A stretch of 64,000 nucleotides of DNA, from assembly GCA_016647705.1 (NCBI GenBank), contig CM028328.1:42477429-42541428 (forward strand), in the 5' to 3' direction. The position numbers and the translations under genes were made by a program. The first letter of the stretch is position 1. Each line of letters begins with the position of its first letter. Below the pieces are notes generated by a model. It was not told the origin of the DNA. It was given only the letters and a program-made list of their open reading frames with translations, and did no database searches. Positions 44,601 through 56,118 of the stretch are shown here, one piece after another. The DNA comes from Eucommia ulmoides. Taxonomy: Eukaryota; Streptophyta; Magnoliopsida; Garryales; Eucommiaceae.

Positions 44601-46278
44601 AAACACTATAAGCAGATGAAATCAAAACAGGGTTGAAGAGGCGAAGAACACGGTTGAAATCGATTTCGATTTTGAAATCGAAACATGGTTTCGATTTGGA
44701 TTTTGAAATCAATTTCGAAATGGAAATAGAAACACTATAAGCAGACTAAATCGAAACAACGTTGAAGAGGCGAAGAATACGGTTGAAATCGATTTCGAAA
44801 TCGAAACCCTATAAGCAGACGAAATCGATGACGATGGCAAAGAGATGAAGTAGACAATGGTGGGCTGGAGGAGGTCAGCGGCAGTGGAGAGCAGAAGGAA
44901 GAAGTTCAACGTTGAAGAAGAAGAAAAAAGAAAAAAGAAAAAAAAAAAAAGGAGAGAGAAAAGAGACTACCAAAGTTTGAAGGGGGGTCTCACTAACAGT
45001 TGAAAAAATATCCTCCGTGTCCTTAAGAAATGGGAATGGGATGGGAAAAAATGGGATCAATTTTTTTTTGGTTTCTCACCTATTAAGAAAAATGGGAATG
45101 GAATCTAGTTTTGGGAAGGGAATGGGAACGGAAATGGGACCAAACGCTATTTTCAAATAGAAATCCTAAAAATCTGGGATGGGATGGGAACGGTTACCAA
45201 ACGCCACCTACAATTCTCCCCTTTACCAGACCAATATAGCTAAGGTCTATTTATTTCGAATCTTGGGAAAATCAATCCAAACCCTTCATTTTTTCAAAAC
45301 CAACATGTCTAGAGTGTTAAGGGTTGGTTTAATTTACATCTGGGATATGAATTCTGTGTCAAAAACAAAAAATTTAACTACTTGTACTTTTAAAATATAA
45401 ATCAAGAAACTATTTTACGAAACAATTGTCATTATTCTCAGTCAATCACCTCACTTCTTTTTTAATATTATACACTTACTATTTTTAAAAAATTATTTTT
45501 CATTTTTTCTCCCTCTACACAAATTTCTCACAGATATACTTTATTATTTAATCACATAAATAATTTCCTTAAGGGCCTGTTTGGTTTAGACTTTGAAAAT
45601 AGTTACCTGAAAAGTTTTTCAAAAATAGTTTTGAGAATTGCGGAAACTCTAGAAACCCTTTTTGAGGTCTAAACCAAACACGCCCTAGATTAGACATAAT
45701 TAAAGAAGCTAATGTTTCTGTGCTATTAGTTTCTATGTTATATACATTTGTCATTTGATGTAATAACTCATTTCCTAATTCTGATTTTTTTAATCTCCAG
45801 TGACATCCACATACAGAGAAACATATCATGCCCCGTTTCACCAATTGGGAGCCCTCTTCTATATCCAAGGTCACCACAACACTTCAACAACGGTAGAATG
45901 TCTCCTTCACCTATATCTAGCCCTCGCACCACCTCGGGTTCATCCACACCTCTAACAGGCGATATCCCATTTCATCAACTTAGTCAATCAGCTTACTTGC
46001 ATGAAGGCTGCTTTGGAAGCTTGCCAAAGCCCAACAACAATCCCTTTACCACCGGCTTGCCCTATTGCGATCCAAACCCTAATAATATCTTTCGAGGATC
46101 TCATGCTTTTCCATCTTATGAAAATGACAGTTTTGGGAAACGATTCGGTAGGACTCCTCACGGGGAGCTTTATGATGGACAGTCGATCTTGGCCGATCGT
46201 GTTTGTCACCAACTTTTGGGAGATCATGTAAAGTTGAATCCGTCCCTGGATTTGAATCCATGCCTGAATGGCTCCTAG
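38688..46278 (+). CDS. YDA: YODA-type MAP kinase kinase kinase (MAPKKK4), 11 coding exons
   Basis: Exons: 38688-39241, 39677-40414, 40798-40885, 40999-41061, 41429-41589, 41698-41773, 42158-42217, 42306-42413, 42681-42917, 43487-43578, 45801-46278. All junctions are GT-AG and in phase, giving 884 residues, about the size of Arabidopsis YDA. The N-terminus MPPWWKAST, the [19 protein letters not shown] block and the Ser/Pro-rich regulatory region (1-410) are YDA signatures. Kinase domain about 411-667: GRGTFGHV loop 418-425, Lys440, HRD 534-536, DFG 554-556, GSPYWMAPE 572-580. The C-terminal [20 protein letters not shown] region is also YDA-like. In Arabidopsis YDA acts above MKK4/5 and MPK3/6 in embryo and stomatal patterning. 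All catalytic residues are present, so it looks functional. The start at 38688 is preferred over in-frame ATG 38676 because MPPWW aligns with the family start. Confidence 0.95.
39355..39540. repeat. MITE-like insert in YDA intron 1
   Basis: Opens with GCACATTTGGCGGGGCACGC and ends with a GGACATGCCCTTAAGGG-like segment. The partial inverted ends and the TTATTCCATTATAATGG middle suggest a small non-autonomous DNA transposon; no clear TSD. Confidence 0.3.
42497..42620. repeat. Hairpin MITE-like insert in YDA intron 8
   Basis: Left arm TTTGGGTGAGTTATTTGAAG pairs roughly with the right arm TTCAAATGCCTTACCCCAAA, and the interior GAATTTGATTTTG pairs with CAAATCAAATTCC. Related in sequence to the insert at 44126-44245. 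Confidence 0.5.
44126..44245. repeat. Hairpin MITE-like insert in YDA intron 10
   Basis: GAATTTCATTTCAAGAAGGG and downstream ACCCTTCTCGAAATGAAAT form a long stem, with outer GGGCACGTTTGGGTAGGGT. Same family as the intron 8 insert. Confidence 0.5.
44263..45204. mobile_element. Non-autonomous TIR DNA transposon in YDA intron 10
   Basis: Ends are inverted: left GGCCCGTTTGGTAACCGTTT, right AACGGTTACCAAACGCC. The 940-bp inside has no transposase but a repeated unit, ACTATAAGCAGA, then GTTGAAGAGGCGAAGAA, then GGTTGAAATCGATTTCGA (near 44605, 44735 and 44808). No convincing TSD was found, so the superfamily (hAT-like?) is open. Confidence 0.55.
45572..45686. repeat. 115-bp MITE with 20-bp terminal inverted repeats, YDA intron 10
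   Basis: Left AGGGCCTGTTTGGTTTAGAC and the inverted right arm GTCTAAACCAAACACGCCCT differ at one position. No interior coding sequence. Confidence 0.7.
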
Positions 46279-46880
46279 TTTTGTGGAAAATCGCCGTTCT
46301 TTTTGCGGGTATATTGACTTTGATGGAGGCCAATCTTGGAGAATAACAACACGGAGAAGGGTAATTATGGAAATAAGGCATCATTTTTAGCTGATGAATT
46401 CATCAAAGTTTTTCAGTTGCGGTTTTGTTTGTTTATTGTTTGCTGTTCCCCAGATTTCTGTTTTTTGTTCCCAGAAAACATGGGGTGGAGACAAAAACAA
46501 GGGAAGAGTTATGTTTTGTTCCTGGAAATTTGTTCTAAAAAATTGGGAGCAGAACAAAAACAGTTTTTTTTTTTTTTGGTTTCTGGGAACAGAAATAGAA
46601 ATCTGAGAGCAGAAACACTAAACAAATGGGGCCTCAAGATTTCGATGAATGTGGACTCAAGAAGGTAAGCATTTAGCATCACTATCAGCTTGTACAAAGG
46701 TCAAGTGTTCAAGCCTTCATCTAACACAGACTGACTGATGAAGTGATTAGGGAGAGCGATTCTTGTAAAATTTGGGGGGATATCAGAATTCTTGTATTAT
46801 ACTTATAAATCATGGCGGAGAAGAAAATTGAAGAGTCTAATCCCAGAGAAATAACTAGTTTTTAGGCCTTTTTTCTTTTT
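46279..46880 (+). other. YDA: YDA 3'UTR region with hairpin insert at about 46427-46622
   Basis: Downstream of the TAG. Arm CCCCAGATTTCTGTTTTTTG with TTCCCAGAA (46447-46477) pairs with TTCTGGGAACAG and AAATAGAAATCTGAG (46573-46603), making a hairpin of nearly 200 nt if transcribed. The end of the transcript is not resolved; no clear AATAAA was seen nearby. Confidence 0.45.
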
Positions 46881-47074
46881 AAATCTATAACTGATGTACA
46901 GAAATTGGTGAAGAAAACCGAAGGTTGGGGGTTTTCACATTTGTTTAAATGCAGCAGAAATTGTCAAAACAAATGCATATACTAGTGTTATTATGAATTA
47001 CGCTCTGCCTTGGTTTGTTTGTATGTTTATTGGCATCTGAGTGATCATGTTTTTTTTTTTTTTTTTTTTTTTTT

Positions 47075-48295
47075 CATACATGAGAAAATCATCGAACAAA
47101 CAAGAAGGAAACAAAGCGCACACAAAGTGTGCCTCTAGCTCTATTTCCCTAATTAACATATTTGTCAGTCCTTTCGAGGGATTAAACATAATTTTAAAGC
47201 CTTCTTCCAATTTTGCTCCTATATTAGCCATGTAATCAATACATTGGTTGTCCTCCCTCGAAGTAACTTGGATGACGTAATTCTTTTTCTTTATCAGATT
47301 TTTGCAATCGTCGATCCAAGGTTTGAATTTGTGGTTCCTTGGGTAGTCTTCTAGAAGGACCACTTCTTCCGCATCAATCTCTATGATGGCTCTGGGATAA
47401 CCTCTATAAGCTACGGTTGAGATCTCTTTGTGCACTCCTCTAATTTCCTCTTCAAGGCTGTTGCAGTTTTGAAGGTGGTCGTAGAATCCAAATTGCCAAA
47501 TTCCGTGTTTGTCTTTGATCAATCCTCCAAATTCCCCTCTACCGAGATTTCTTTTAGCACAACCAATTGTATTTAATTTGAAGAAACTTGTATAAGGATA
47601 AGTCCAATTAGGACAATCACCATAAGCGCTATGGGGAGATCTCTTTGGACAATAGGATTTCACTAGATATTCTTCCAATCTTAGAATTTTTTGCATAACG
47701 TTAAAGTTATCTTGGGAAATTCCTTCAATAATTTCACTGTTTCTATCCTTCCAGATTTCCCATAGAATAGCTAAAAATAAATAGAAAGGAGTTAAAGAGA
47801 ACTTCCCTTTCACATTGCCTATCCTATAAATTCCTTCTATTAAACTGCTCGACTTGGTAGGGGTTGAAAAAGTTCCTCTAAATTCTCTTAGCCTTATGGC
47901 AAGTCCTCAGTACATGATCCAGTGACTCACTAGCGTCTTTACATCTTTAACAAATATTAGTGACATCATTGGAGCATTTTGTCACAAGCTCGTTAGTGAT
48001 AAGTCTATTATGCCAAATCAACAATAGGAAGTGTTTAAGATTTTGGGGAATCTTGAGTTTCCAAATCAAATTCCATGTAGGATTGGTACCCAAGACTTCC
48101 CTATTCTCAATCTCCATATAGGCTGATTTAAGTAAAAACAAACCCGAATTCTCAAGTTGCCACACAGTCAAGTGTTCTTGAAAGAAGACTTACTTAAGAT
48201 TTCCATTGTTATCTCTTTCGAGATAACTTGGACGACAGGACGGAGATATTAATTTCCAAAATCATCAATGATGTCCGAAACTCTCAAACCATCTA
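47075..48295 (-). pseudogene. LINE C-terminus: zf-RVT and RNase H-like domain
   Basis: 47813-47075 encodes FLAILWEIWKDRNSEI, then an RNase H-like fold with FKLNTIGCAKRNLGRGEFGGLI, EIRGVHKEIS and IEIDAEEVVLLE. This matches the plant retro-LINE type of RNase H (RVT_3), with D of the first strand replaced by N. 48171-47947 has the zf-RVT block (SAYMEIE, WNLIWKLKIPQNLKHFLLLIWHNRLITN). The two are separated by a stop region. Confidence 0.7.
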
Positions 48296-49075
48296 GTTTT
48301 AAACCCGCACAACGTGCAAGTTTAGAAAAAATAAATTAAATTTATATTAGTAGATATTTAACATTTAACTGTTATACATGAAATATTTAGTTTGTTTTTA
48401 ATGTCTAATAATATTTTAAAAAAAAATTAATGTATTTAAAAAAAAATGTTACTTTCGATCACTCTGATTTGTTTCTACAGTTAAAAATAATAAGTAAAAG
48501 AGCTACATAAATTTAAGTATTAAGTTCTAAGAGTAAATATATATTTTTGAATAGCAACTTTATCTATTTATTTTTAAATTTTATTTTTAAGGCTAGATTT
48601 TAAAAAATATCATAGCTCACTGTTTGTGTTGTTTAGTAGTTATTATTATTAGAAATTTTAATAGTGATTATGAATAACAATTCACAATAAAAGATAAATA
48701 AATAAAAAATAAATTATAATTATTTTTGCCAATTTAATGTCATATTTATTAAAATAAAATAGACATCTATTTTGAATTGAAAGAAAATAATTGAACTATT
48801 TGAAAAATTAACTAGAATGAATATAATTAGTATAAGTAGGAAGGATTCAATTAATTTGCATTAAAATCTTATTAAAATTACATTATTTTTAAAAACTAAA
48901 AATATAAAAAGTCATAATATTTTTGTGGGAAGTTGATATTAAAAAGGTTGAACAAATTTTGGCCATTCATTCATCCAAGTGAATAGAAATTGAGAGATGA
49001 ATAATATTTGAACCTGATGATATGTCTTCCTCTTTTAAGTATAATATATACATTATGGTCATTGATTTCTCTTAA
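48296..49075. other. AT-rich insert splitting the LINE
   Basis: Between the RT C-terminal domain and zf-RVT lie about 780 bp of very AT-rich sequence with no frame or terminal repeats that I can define. It may be an independent AT-rich transposon remnant or a diverged LINE spacer. Confidence 0.4.
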
Positions 49076-50540
49076 AGGTCATTTGCCACACCACCAATTG
49101 GTCCAGAGGCTAATTTTGGCACCATTTCCAACTTTCCATTTTATCCCTTTAATGATATGTTCTTTATTATTTAGGACACCTTTCCAGATATGAGAAGCAG
49201 TTTTACTATCATTCCAAAAGCCAGGGCTATCCTTAATTTTGTATTTAGCTGTAAGAATCTTAATCCATAATTTTTTATTATTAGTGAGGATGTTCCAACC
49301 AAGTTTAACCATGTAAGCATCATTAAAAACTCTAGCTTTTCTAATGCCAAAACCACATTTTTCTTTTGGATGACAGATTTTCTCCCAGTTTACAAGGTGA
49401 AATTTCCTTTTCTCATTTGTATCTCCCCACAAAAAATTTCTATTCATTTTATCTAACTCATCACAAGTTTTCCTGGGGAGATAAGAAGTTTACATAGCGT
49501 AGTTAGGAATAGCAGTAGTAACCGCTTTGATCAAAGTAACTCTACCTGCCATGGCCAAGTTTTTGGATTTCCAAATGGTCAATCTATTTTGGACTTTCTC
49601 AATGACCTATTGATAATGTCTTTTACTCTTTCTCATGCACCAAGTTAGCTCCCAAATATCTCCCCAGGTCATTAGTAAGTTGAATACCAATCCTGTTACT
49701 AATATTTTTCGCCTCAACTCTTTTAATTATGGGAGATATAAACATTTTGGATTTACTGACATTAATTTTCTAACCAGAACATTTAGAAAAATTATTCAGC
49801 ACTTCCAAAATATTATCAGTTCTCTCCCACCTTAGAAAAAAATATGAGATCATTGGCAAAAAAAAAAAAAGGTGTGATAGTGTAGGACCATTCTTGGACA
49901 GTTTAAGACCATTCCAACTTTCTTTTAGCACTATTTTCTATAAGAAGAGATAATCTTTCCATGAACAAAACAAAAAGGTAGGGAGAAAGAGGATCCCCTT
50001 GTCTTAGCCCCTAGAGGCCCTAAACTCATTGAGGGGTTCCTCATTCCACAAGATTTTGAAAGCCACATTTCTAACACAGTTAAGGGTAAGTTTAGTCCAA
50101 TTCCAAGGAAAATTAAAAAGTCCAACGTTTCTTCTAGGAATTCCCAATTAATTCTATTGTTAGCTTTTTCAAAATCAATTTTTAGAACCACACCTCCAAA
50201 CTTACTTTTAGTAGCACTTCCTAGGTAATACTTATGTTATAAAAGGTCATTCTTCTAGGGACAAAACTACTTTGGAAAGGGTCTATGATCTCTTTTGGGA
50301 AACGTCTAAGCCTAGCATCAAGAATTTTAGTATTAATTTTATAACTAGTGTTACATAGGCTAATAGGTTTGAACTGAGTGATCAATTCAAGAATATTCAC
50401 TTTAGGAATCAGACCAATAAAAGTTATGTTATTTGGATCAGGGATGATAAGATTATAAAAAGCAATTAAACACAAAATCATAAAGATCCTTTCCAACAAT
50501 TTCTTAATTTCTTTTAAAGAAAAGAGTTTGAAAGTCATCC
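49076..50540 (-). pseudogene. LINE reverse transcriptase
   Basis: Pieces: 50538-50221 (FIGLIPKVNILELITQFKPISLCNTSYKI, RT finger block), 50191-49931 (VLKIDFEKANNRINWEFL, palm block A), and 49447-49079 (FLWGDTNEKRKFHLVNWEKICHPK, connection to zf-RVT). The F-A-D-D box is not visible intact. Frameshifts separate all pieces. Confidence 0.75.
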
Positions 50541-51236
50541 GGCCCAGGGGCCTTGAAATCTTTCATGAAGTTGAGTGTATTATTTATTTCTTCTTCATTA
50601 GGGATATTGTCAAGGCTACTATTCCACTCATCTTTAAGAACAGGATGTTGCACATCAATAAGTTTCTGGGTATCAGTAGGCTTATTTTCAGTATACAGAT
50701 TGACAAAATAATAATTAACATGATTCTTTAGAACCGTATCTTCATGAATCCAATTATTTTTGTCATCATTAAGCATAGTTATACTTTTCCTCCTCCTTCT
50801 CTGGTTAGTAGAGACATGAAAAAATTTAGTGTTTTTATTTCCCAATGATAGCCACTGAATTCTAGACTTCTGAAACCTATGCATTTTTTCTTGTTTCAAA
50901 ATTAGGTTATACTCATCAATAAGAACTTTTTCAAGACGATCTAGATTAGGGGAGAAAATGTTCGTTTGGGCTTTTTGGATCCCATTAATCCTACCTTTTA
51001 GCAAACGTTTCCTTCTAAATAGATTCCCAAAATCCGTTTTGTTCCAATCACTAATGTCTTTTTTGAAATTTTTAAGTTTAAACATGACGTTATTCTTATT
51101 GATATCCCATTTGTCCTTAATAAATTATTTAAAACTTGGGTAAGATATCCACAGAGCTACAAATTTAAAAGGTTTATTCTTCCTAGTACTGTTTAAACCA
51201 CAAGTGTGAATAAGTACAGGATAATGATCAATATAC
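50504..51236 (-). pseudogene. LINE endonuclease end and EN-RT linker
   Basis: 51085-50504 is open for 193 residues: WNKTDFGNLFRRKRLLKGRI, then FQKSRIQWLSLGNKNTKFFHVSTNQRRRRKSI, then FKAPGPDDF. The first part on 51236-51090 has the endonuclease end IDHYPVL. This is the standard linker of plant LINE ORF2. Confidence 0.75.
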
Positions 51237-52617
51237 ATATATTTTGATATCCCTATTGATTTGGTCCATATAATTAATGATTCTCTAAATTTAAATAGTT
51301 AAATATTTCCTATCTTTACGATTGATAATTGAGAAATATTTTATGGACTTATTTGAAAGCTTTAAAAGATATTTTTAAGTGAATTGCATTAGAATTAAAT
51401 GACTATGTTATACAAGGTCTAAGAGTGCCTTTTAGAGGCATATCGTTTGAAAAGTAACCGTTTGAGGGATTGATATCAAACTATATATATAGACTTACAA
51501 AAATTAGTTGAAATATATCAAGAATAATTAATTCCTACACTTTTCTAAGAGTTATCATTCTGCTGAAATTTTTCAAGAGAGATTTTGTGCTAAAGTTCTT
51601 GATCTAAAGCGCTGATTGATTTGGCTTCACCGACTTGAGCTATCTTTCCATTCTGTTTTCATTATTCGGTGTTTTCCTGGTCAGATCTTTCTAAGTTATT
51701 GTTATCTATTTTGGTTTCATATTATTGATTGCTTGGATTTAAGATCAATAGAAAATTGTTTTCAAATTTAGGAGTCTAAAAAATATTTTTAAAATGATTT
51801 TATGTGTGTATCTGATTACGTGCTTTAATTTGTGCTACCTACACTTGTTTATTAATCATATATTAATTTGCCTCACATGGAATCGATCACGTAGTAAATT
51901 TCGGGATATTAATCGAGTATAATTGTATTGACGTGGTAGAAGCTCCTTGTGGGATTTTTTTTTTTTTTTTTTGTGAGTTTAAGTGGATTAAACACGAATA
52001 GGTTAGTGTCTAGTCAGGGTAGTTAGGTTTCAATCTTTTTCGGTGAAAAAGATTAAGGTTTGATCTTTGTGCTAAGCATAAAAAAGTTAGGTTATTCTTT
52101 TCCCTTGAAAAAAACTAGGTTTTAAGTCTCCCTAAAATTGAATTAATTTGAGTAAATTATAAAGGTTCCATAATTACCTGGGAAAATGATACTTGTAAGA
52201 GTTGTGAAGTTTTGATTCTTCCTGTAATAGAATTAGGTTAGTCTTAAGCCTAGTAAAAAAATAAAATTCTTCATTAGCATGGGAAAAGGAAAATTGTAAA
52301 GGTTAATTCTGAGCTTAGGAAAAGAATCGTTGGAAGGGTTTGGTTCCTACCATTAATGGAATCTGGGGTTTAGAGGTTGCGAATCTCCGTGGAACTCGGG
52401 GGATTGGATTAGGTAAGACTAGATTGTTGAATTAGGATATATCTTGGTGTGCTGCATTATTTATTTTCTTTATATTTTGTTTGGGTGTGTACCTAGATTT
52501 AAACACTTTTTCGCTGTGTAATGAAGATAATAATTGATTTAGGAAAACTTGATTATTGTATAATTTAGTGTTGAAAGATTTATTTGTTTAAATTTTTATA
52601 ACTACCCAATTCACCCC
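51237..52617 (+). repeat. Copia LTR-like tract
   Basis: No gene. The right end (GAACTCGGGGGATTGGA near 52396, then ACCCAATTCACCCC at 52603-52616) parallels the end of the copia LTR at 58320-58545 (GAGCTCGGGGGAGTGGA; ACCCAATTCACCCCC). A TATA-like ACTATATATATAGAC at 51481-51495 is followed by an apparent leader. The family A element at 52618 interrupts it. Confidence 0.5.
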
Positions 52618-54169
52618 TATACGGCGGAGGATTTCGCATCCTCCTTATATTGACTACTCGCAAGTGTGTGAGGTCAAAGTATTAGTATAGTGTAATCGTG
52701 AAAGATCAGGTTATCGTATCTATAGGGATTGGTGTCGTTACTATTGAGTATCGCGTTTATCGTAACCTAACTTTATCTAGGCTAAAAACAAATGTAAATA
52801 ATTAATTAAACTAATACTAATATAACCTAAATTAACTATACTAATATACTAATATGTTTTAGGGAAAAGAATCGCCTAGGGATTAACGTGTTTATAAATA
52901 CGCGTTTGATCTCGATTTACTCACGTTTACGGTGTTCAACCTATTTGACAACCTCTGCACGTAAACTCTACCGCCACCTCTCTCGAGTGTAAGACGGGAA
53001 AATACATGACTTCGAGTCAACGGAGAAGTCCCCCTTTACGTCTTAACGACCCTAGGTCACGTGAGTCTCGCCCAACGTCATTGATTCCACACAATCCAAC
53101 TCCTGTTCGGGTCATTGGATCATGCGTTGTATTTACCCTATCGACAATCTCCGTTCTAAAACTCCCTTGCCACCTCTACCAAGTGTAAGACGAGGGATAT
53201 AACGCAACTTCGTGTCAATGAAGAAGTCCCTCTCAACGTCTTAATGACCCTAGGTCGAGTGAGTTTTGCCCCCAACGTCATCGATTATCCACAATCCAAA
53301 CCCCGAGTGGGTTATAGAATCGTGGCGTTTGTTTACCCTAATCTGAATCCAGGATTTGCCAAACCCCGTATTCTCCATGTATCTAACTAAGCATGACAAA
53401 CAAACAATATGATAAATACAATCAAAGTACGAAGAACAAACATAAACGCAACACCGAAATCATCCAAACACGTATTCATAAATTTATTATTAATCGTTAT
53501 ACAATCCATGTTTAACTATGGCCATAACCACATTTACAATGAAAGAACAAGCTAAACATGCTCACATGATCCTAAGTTAAATAAATAAGGAAAAGAATCG
53601 AAGAACTTAGTCTCGTCCGGAGATTAGCCACTAAGAATCGTTCAACAATCGCTTCGCCGTCCTCCTCCACTTCGGGATGTGAGTTTTCCCTTTAAAACTA
53701 CTTTATCTACCCTTAGATATATTCTAAGGGGCTCAAAATGCCAAGAGAGGCCGGAGAGAGCGAGGAGAGGGGATATATATAGCCAAAATATCTAATAAAT
53801 ATCTTCAATCTATGCAGAGGTCACCACCTAGGCGGTGGATATGTCGGTTGGTTGATCGCCACGGCGGTGAGGATAGCGATGGATTTGGATGACATTCTGC
53901 AATTTCACTGCCTAGGCAGTGAATCTCCAACAAGAATAGGTCAGTCTTTGCATCTTCACCGCCGCGACGGAGGTCTGGACGCCGCGGCAGTGGGCTTCTT
54001 TCACAATTTTGCCTCCTTGCTTGTTTTTCCACCGTTATTCGACCATTTTTAGTTTGATCTTATTATACAAAAAGTATAAAAACTAATTAAAACATAATAA
54101 AATACTATATAAACGCTCAAAAACTAACTTAATTCGGTTTGAAAATATGTAGGTAGATCACACCTATCA
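52618..54169 (-). repeat. Element A2 3' LTR
   Basis: Plus-strand ends TATACGGCGG and GTGTGATCTACC complement (CACACCTATCA). Contains two tandem units of about 196 bp (52945-53140, 53141-53335) sharing GACAA(C/T)CTC, CCGCCACCTCT-like, GTGTAAGACG and GAAGTCCC blocks. Element A's LTR has a single unit. Confidence 0.7.
53771..53988 (-). promoter_or_regulatory. Palindrome cluster and TATA box in element A2 LTR
   Basis: Sense strand, going downstream: GCCGCGGC (53981-53988), CGTCGCGGCGGTG-like (53957-53970), the perfect 16-mer CACTGCCTAGGCAGTG (53906-53921), CACCGCCGTGGCG (53857-53869), CCACCGCCTAGGTGG (53824-53838), then GGCTATATATATCC (53771-53784). Confidence 0.6.
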
Positions 54170-54777
54170 AATATCCCCAAACTTGGAATTTGGCTAGTCC
54201 TCGAGCCAAACACACACACGAAAATGAAAAAACACAACGAAATAAAATAACAAACATCCTAAAAACGATCTAAACATAATGAGATGCGAGTTTTGACTTC
54301 TTCTAACGGCCAAGTCATTATTCCCTTAACAACTGCCAGTCATATCGAGGTCAGGCGGTAACACACATCATGTAATGTTTTAGAATTTTGACATGCAATA
54401 ATGGTGAACACCATTCTAGATCCTGTAAACGTGTTAGTGCGAAACTCAATAATATGGCTATACAATGACTGGATTGGATTATCCCTTAACGAAATTTATG
54501 ACTTAGACCGTATAGGACTAGGATTTCCATACGCCCGATTGGGGTCCACTCTCCACTAATGTAGCTTCAATAGTTTAAAAAGATTAGAAGGACTTGGTTC
54601 GGTTATGGAACATTTGGCCAAGGGTATTTCGGAATTGAAAACGGGTTAACATTGTTAACATTACCCAAGGCTCAACGCTCGGCACATTCACTCTCGAACT
54701 CCCATAGATAGATTGGAAACAATCCCGAATAAGCATTTAAGACCGACGTACTCACTTGTAAAAAAAAATGAAATTAA

Positions 54778-54778
54778 A

Positions 54779-54823
<45 letters not shown>
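54778..54823. repeat. (TA)n microsatellite
   Basis: More than 20 TA units within element A2's internal region; a small frame there is an artefact. Confidence 0.95.
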
Positions 54824-54825
<2 letters not shown>

Positions 54826-56093
54826 CAACTTACCACATCCCCAAACTTATTTGATTAGTATGATTTTACGGGTGTGGTTAAAACGAAAGAAAAATAAGTG
54901 AGTACTCAAATATCAAACCAATCGGAAGTTCGCCCTAAACCCAACCGCTCACATCAAGTAGAATATATAAATGCTAACTTGATTCACTCAAATGTGTATT
55001 TAAATTCAGCGATTAAGGTTTGAAAAAAGATCAACTGGCTAGGTATTTGTTTATGTGTTCAAAATTGAAATGTCATTTAGGCTTCAACAGGGTAACGAAG
55101 GATAAACATGTTACAAGGTAGGCTTCAAAAAGGCTGAATCGACAAAACGATTGCCTAAATCACATCTCTAGAACTACCTTGCCTAGGATTTCGCCTCAAG
55201 CTTTCCCTAAATCAGGTTCTAGAATCCTTAAATTGTCATGAGTTAGGTTAATCGATAATCGTCCTCAAATCAATTGAATAGAAATACATTGAGTCTATGT
55301 GCTCGTGCAATTTTAGATTTACAATAATTTTCACCAAAAAGTATAGTCAAGCACACAGAATCCACATGCATGGGTATTACCCTTGACTTCGAAAACAACC
55401 AGGGGTAATTTTCATCATCGGGTAACGGTCCAAATGAACGCAAAACTCAGCATGCAACAACAACACAAACATAAACACATTCTAACCTAAACAAACATGC
55501 ACATAGTAAAATAGTAAAACATAAAACATACTAAATACTATACATCACTTCCGAACTTCAAAATGAACAGTGTCCTCAGTGATCCCAATCATCAATCTCA
55601 ATATATAGAATTAAAACATGCTGACGAAAGGGGTTTAGAACACGTACCTGGAAGGAGAGAGAATCTTGCCTTCGAATAAATTCGGTTGTGACAGATTTAA
55701 TTTATTTGTGACCTTGGGTTGCTTCCCAAGAAGCTCGTGGTTTAATGTCCTCGACCCGACATTTTTAAATCACCCTCAAGTTTGGTGAGGTTTTTCTTGT
55801 TCGACTTGATCTTTAAATGAAACGCCTCATCAGATTATGTGCGTGGTCCTGCACCATAATATAGTTTGGAATCCCGTCGAAAGGGATGCATCAATACCCG
55901 ACAATCTAACAGTGGCAAGTACCCTGCATAAGAAACAAAAACAAAACTACAAACAAAAATTATATATAAAATAAATTCCTAAAATAAAATTAAATCATTT
56001 ACTCACAATATCGACAATAAACGACAAAGCATAATCTCTGGCAATCGTTACCAAAAACTTGGTGGCGATCGCCAGAAACTATGACAGTAACCA

Positions 56094-56118
56094 ATCCCCG
56101 GCAACGACGTCAAAAACT
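56094..56118 (-). other. Primer-binding site of element A2
   Basis: Sense strand TTTTTGACGTCGTTGCCGGG follows the LTR; this matches the TGGCGCCGTTGCCGGGGA region of Athila/TAT-type elements apart from two bases. Confidence 0.65.

Larger units (their letters stand above)
47051..51236 (-). mobile_element. L1-type LINE, 5'-truncated and decayed
   Basis: A 24-nt T run at 47051-47074 is the poly(A) tail on the minus strand. Reading from right to left come the end of an endonuclease (IDHYPVL near 51232), the EN-RT linker, RT, the RT C-terminal domain, zf-RVT and an RNase H-like domain, the order of plant L1-type LINEs with a terminal RNase H. Numerous stops; 5' truncation inside the endonuclease is usual for LINEs. 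TGATCA occurs near both ends (47041-47046, 51225-51230), a weak TSD candidate. Confidence 0.75.
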
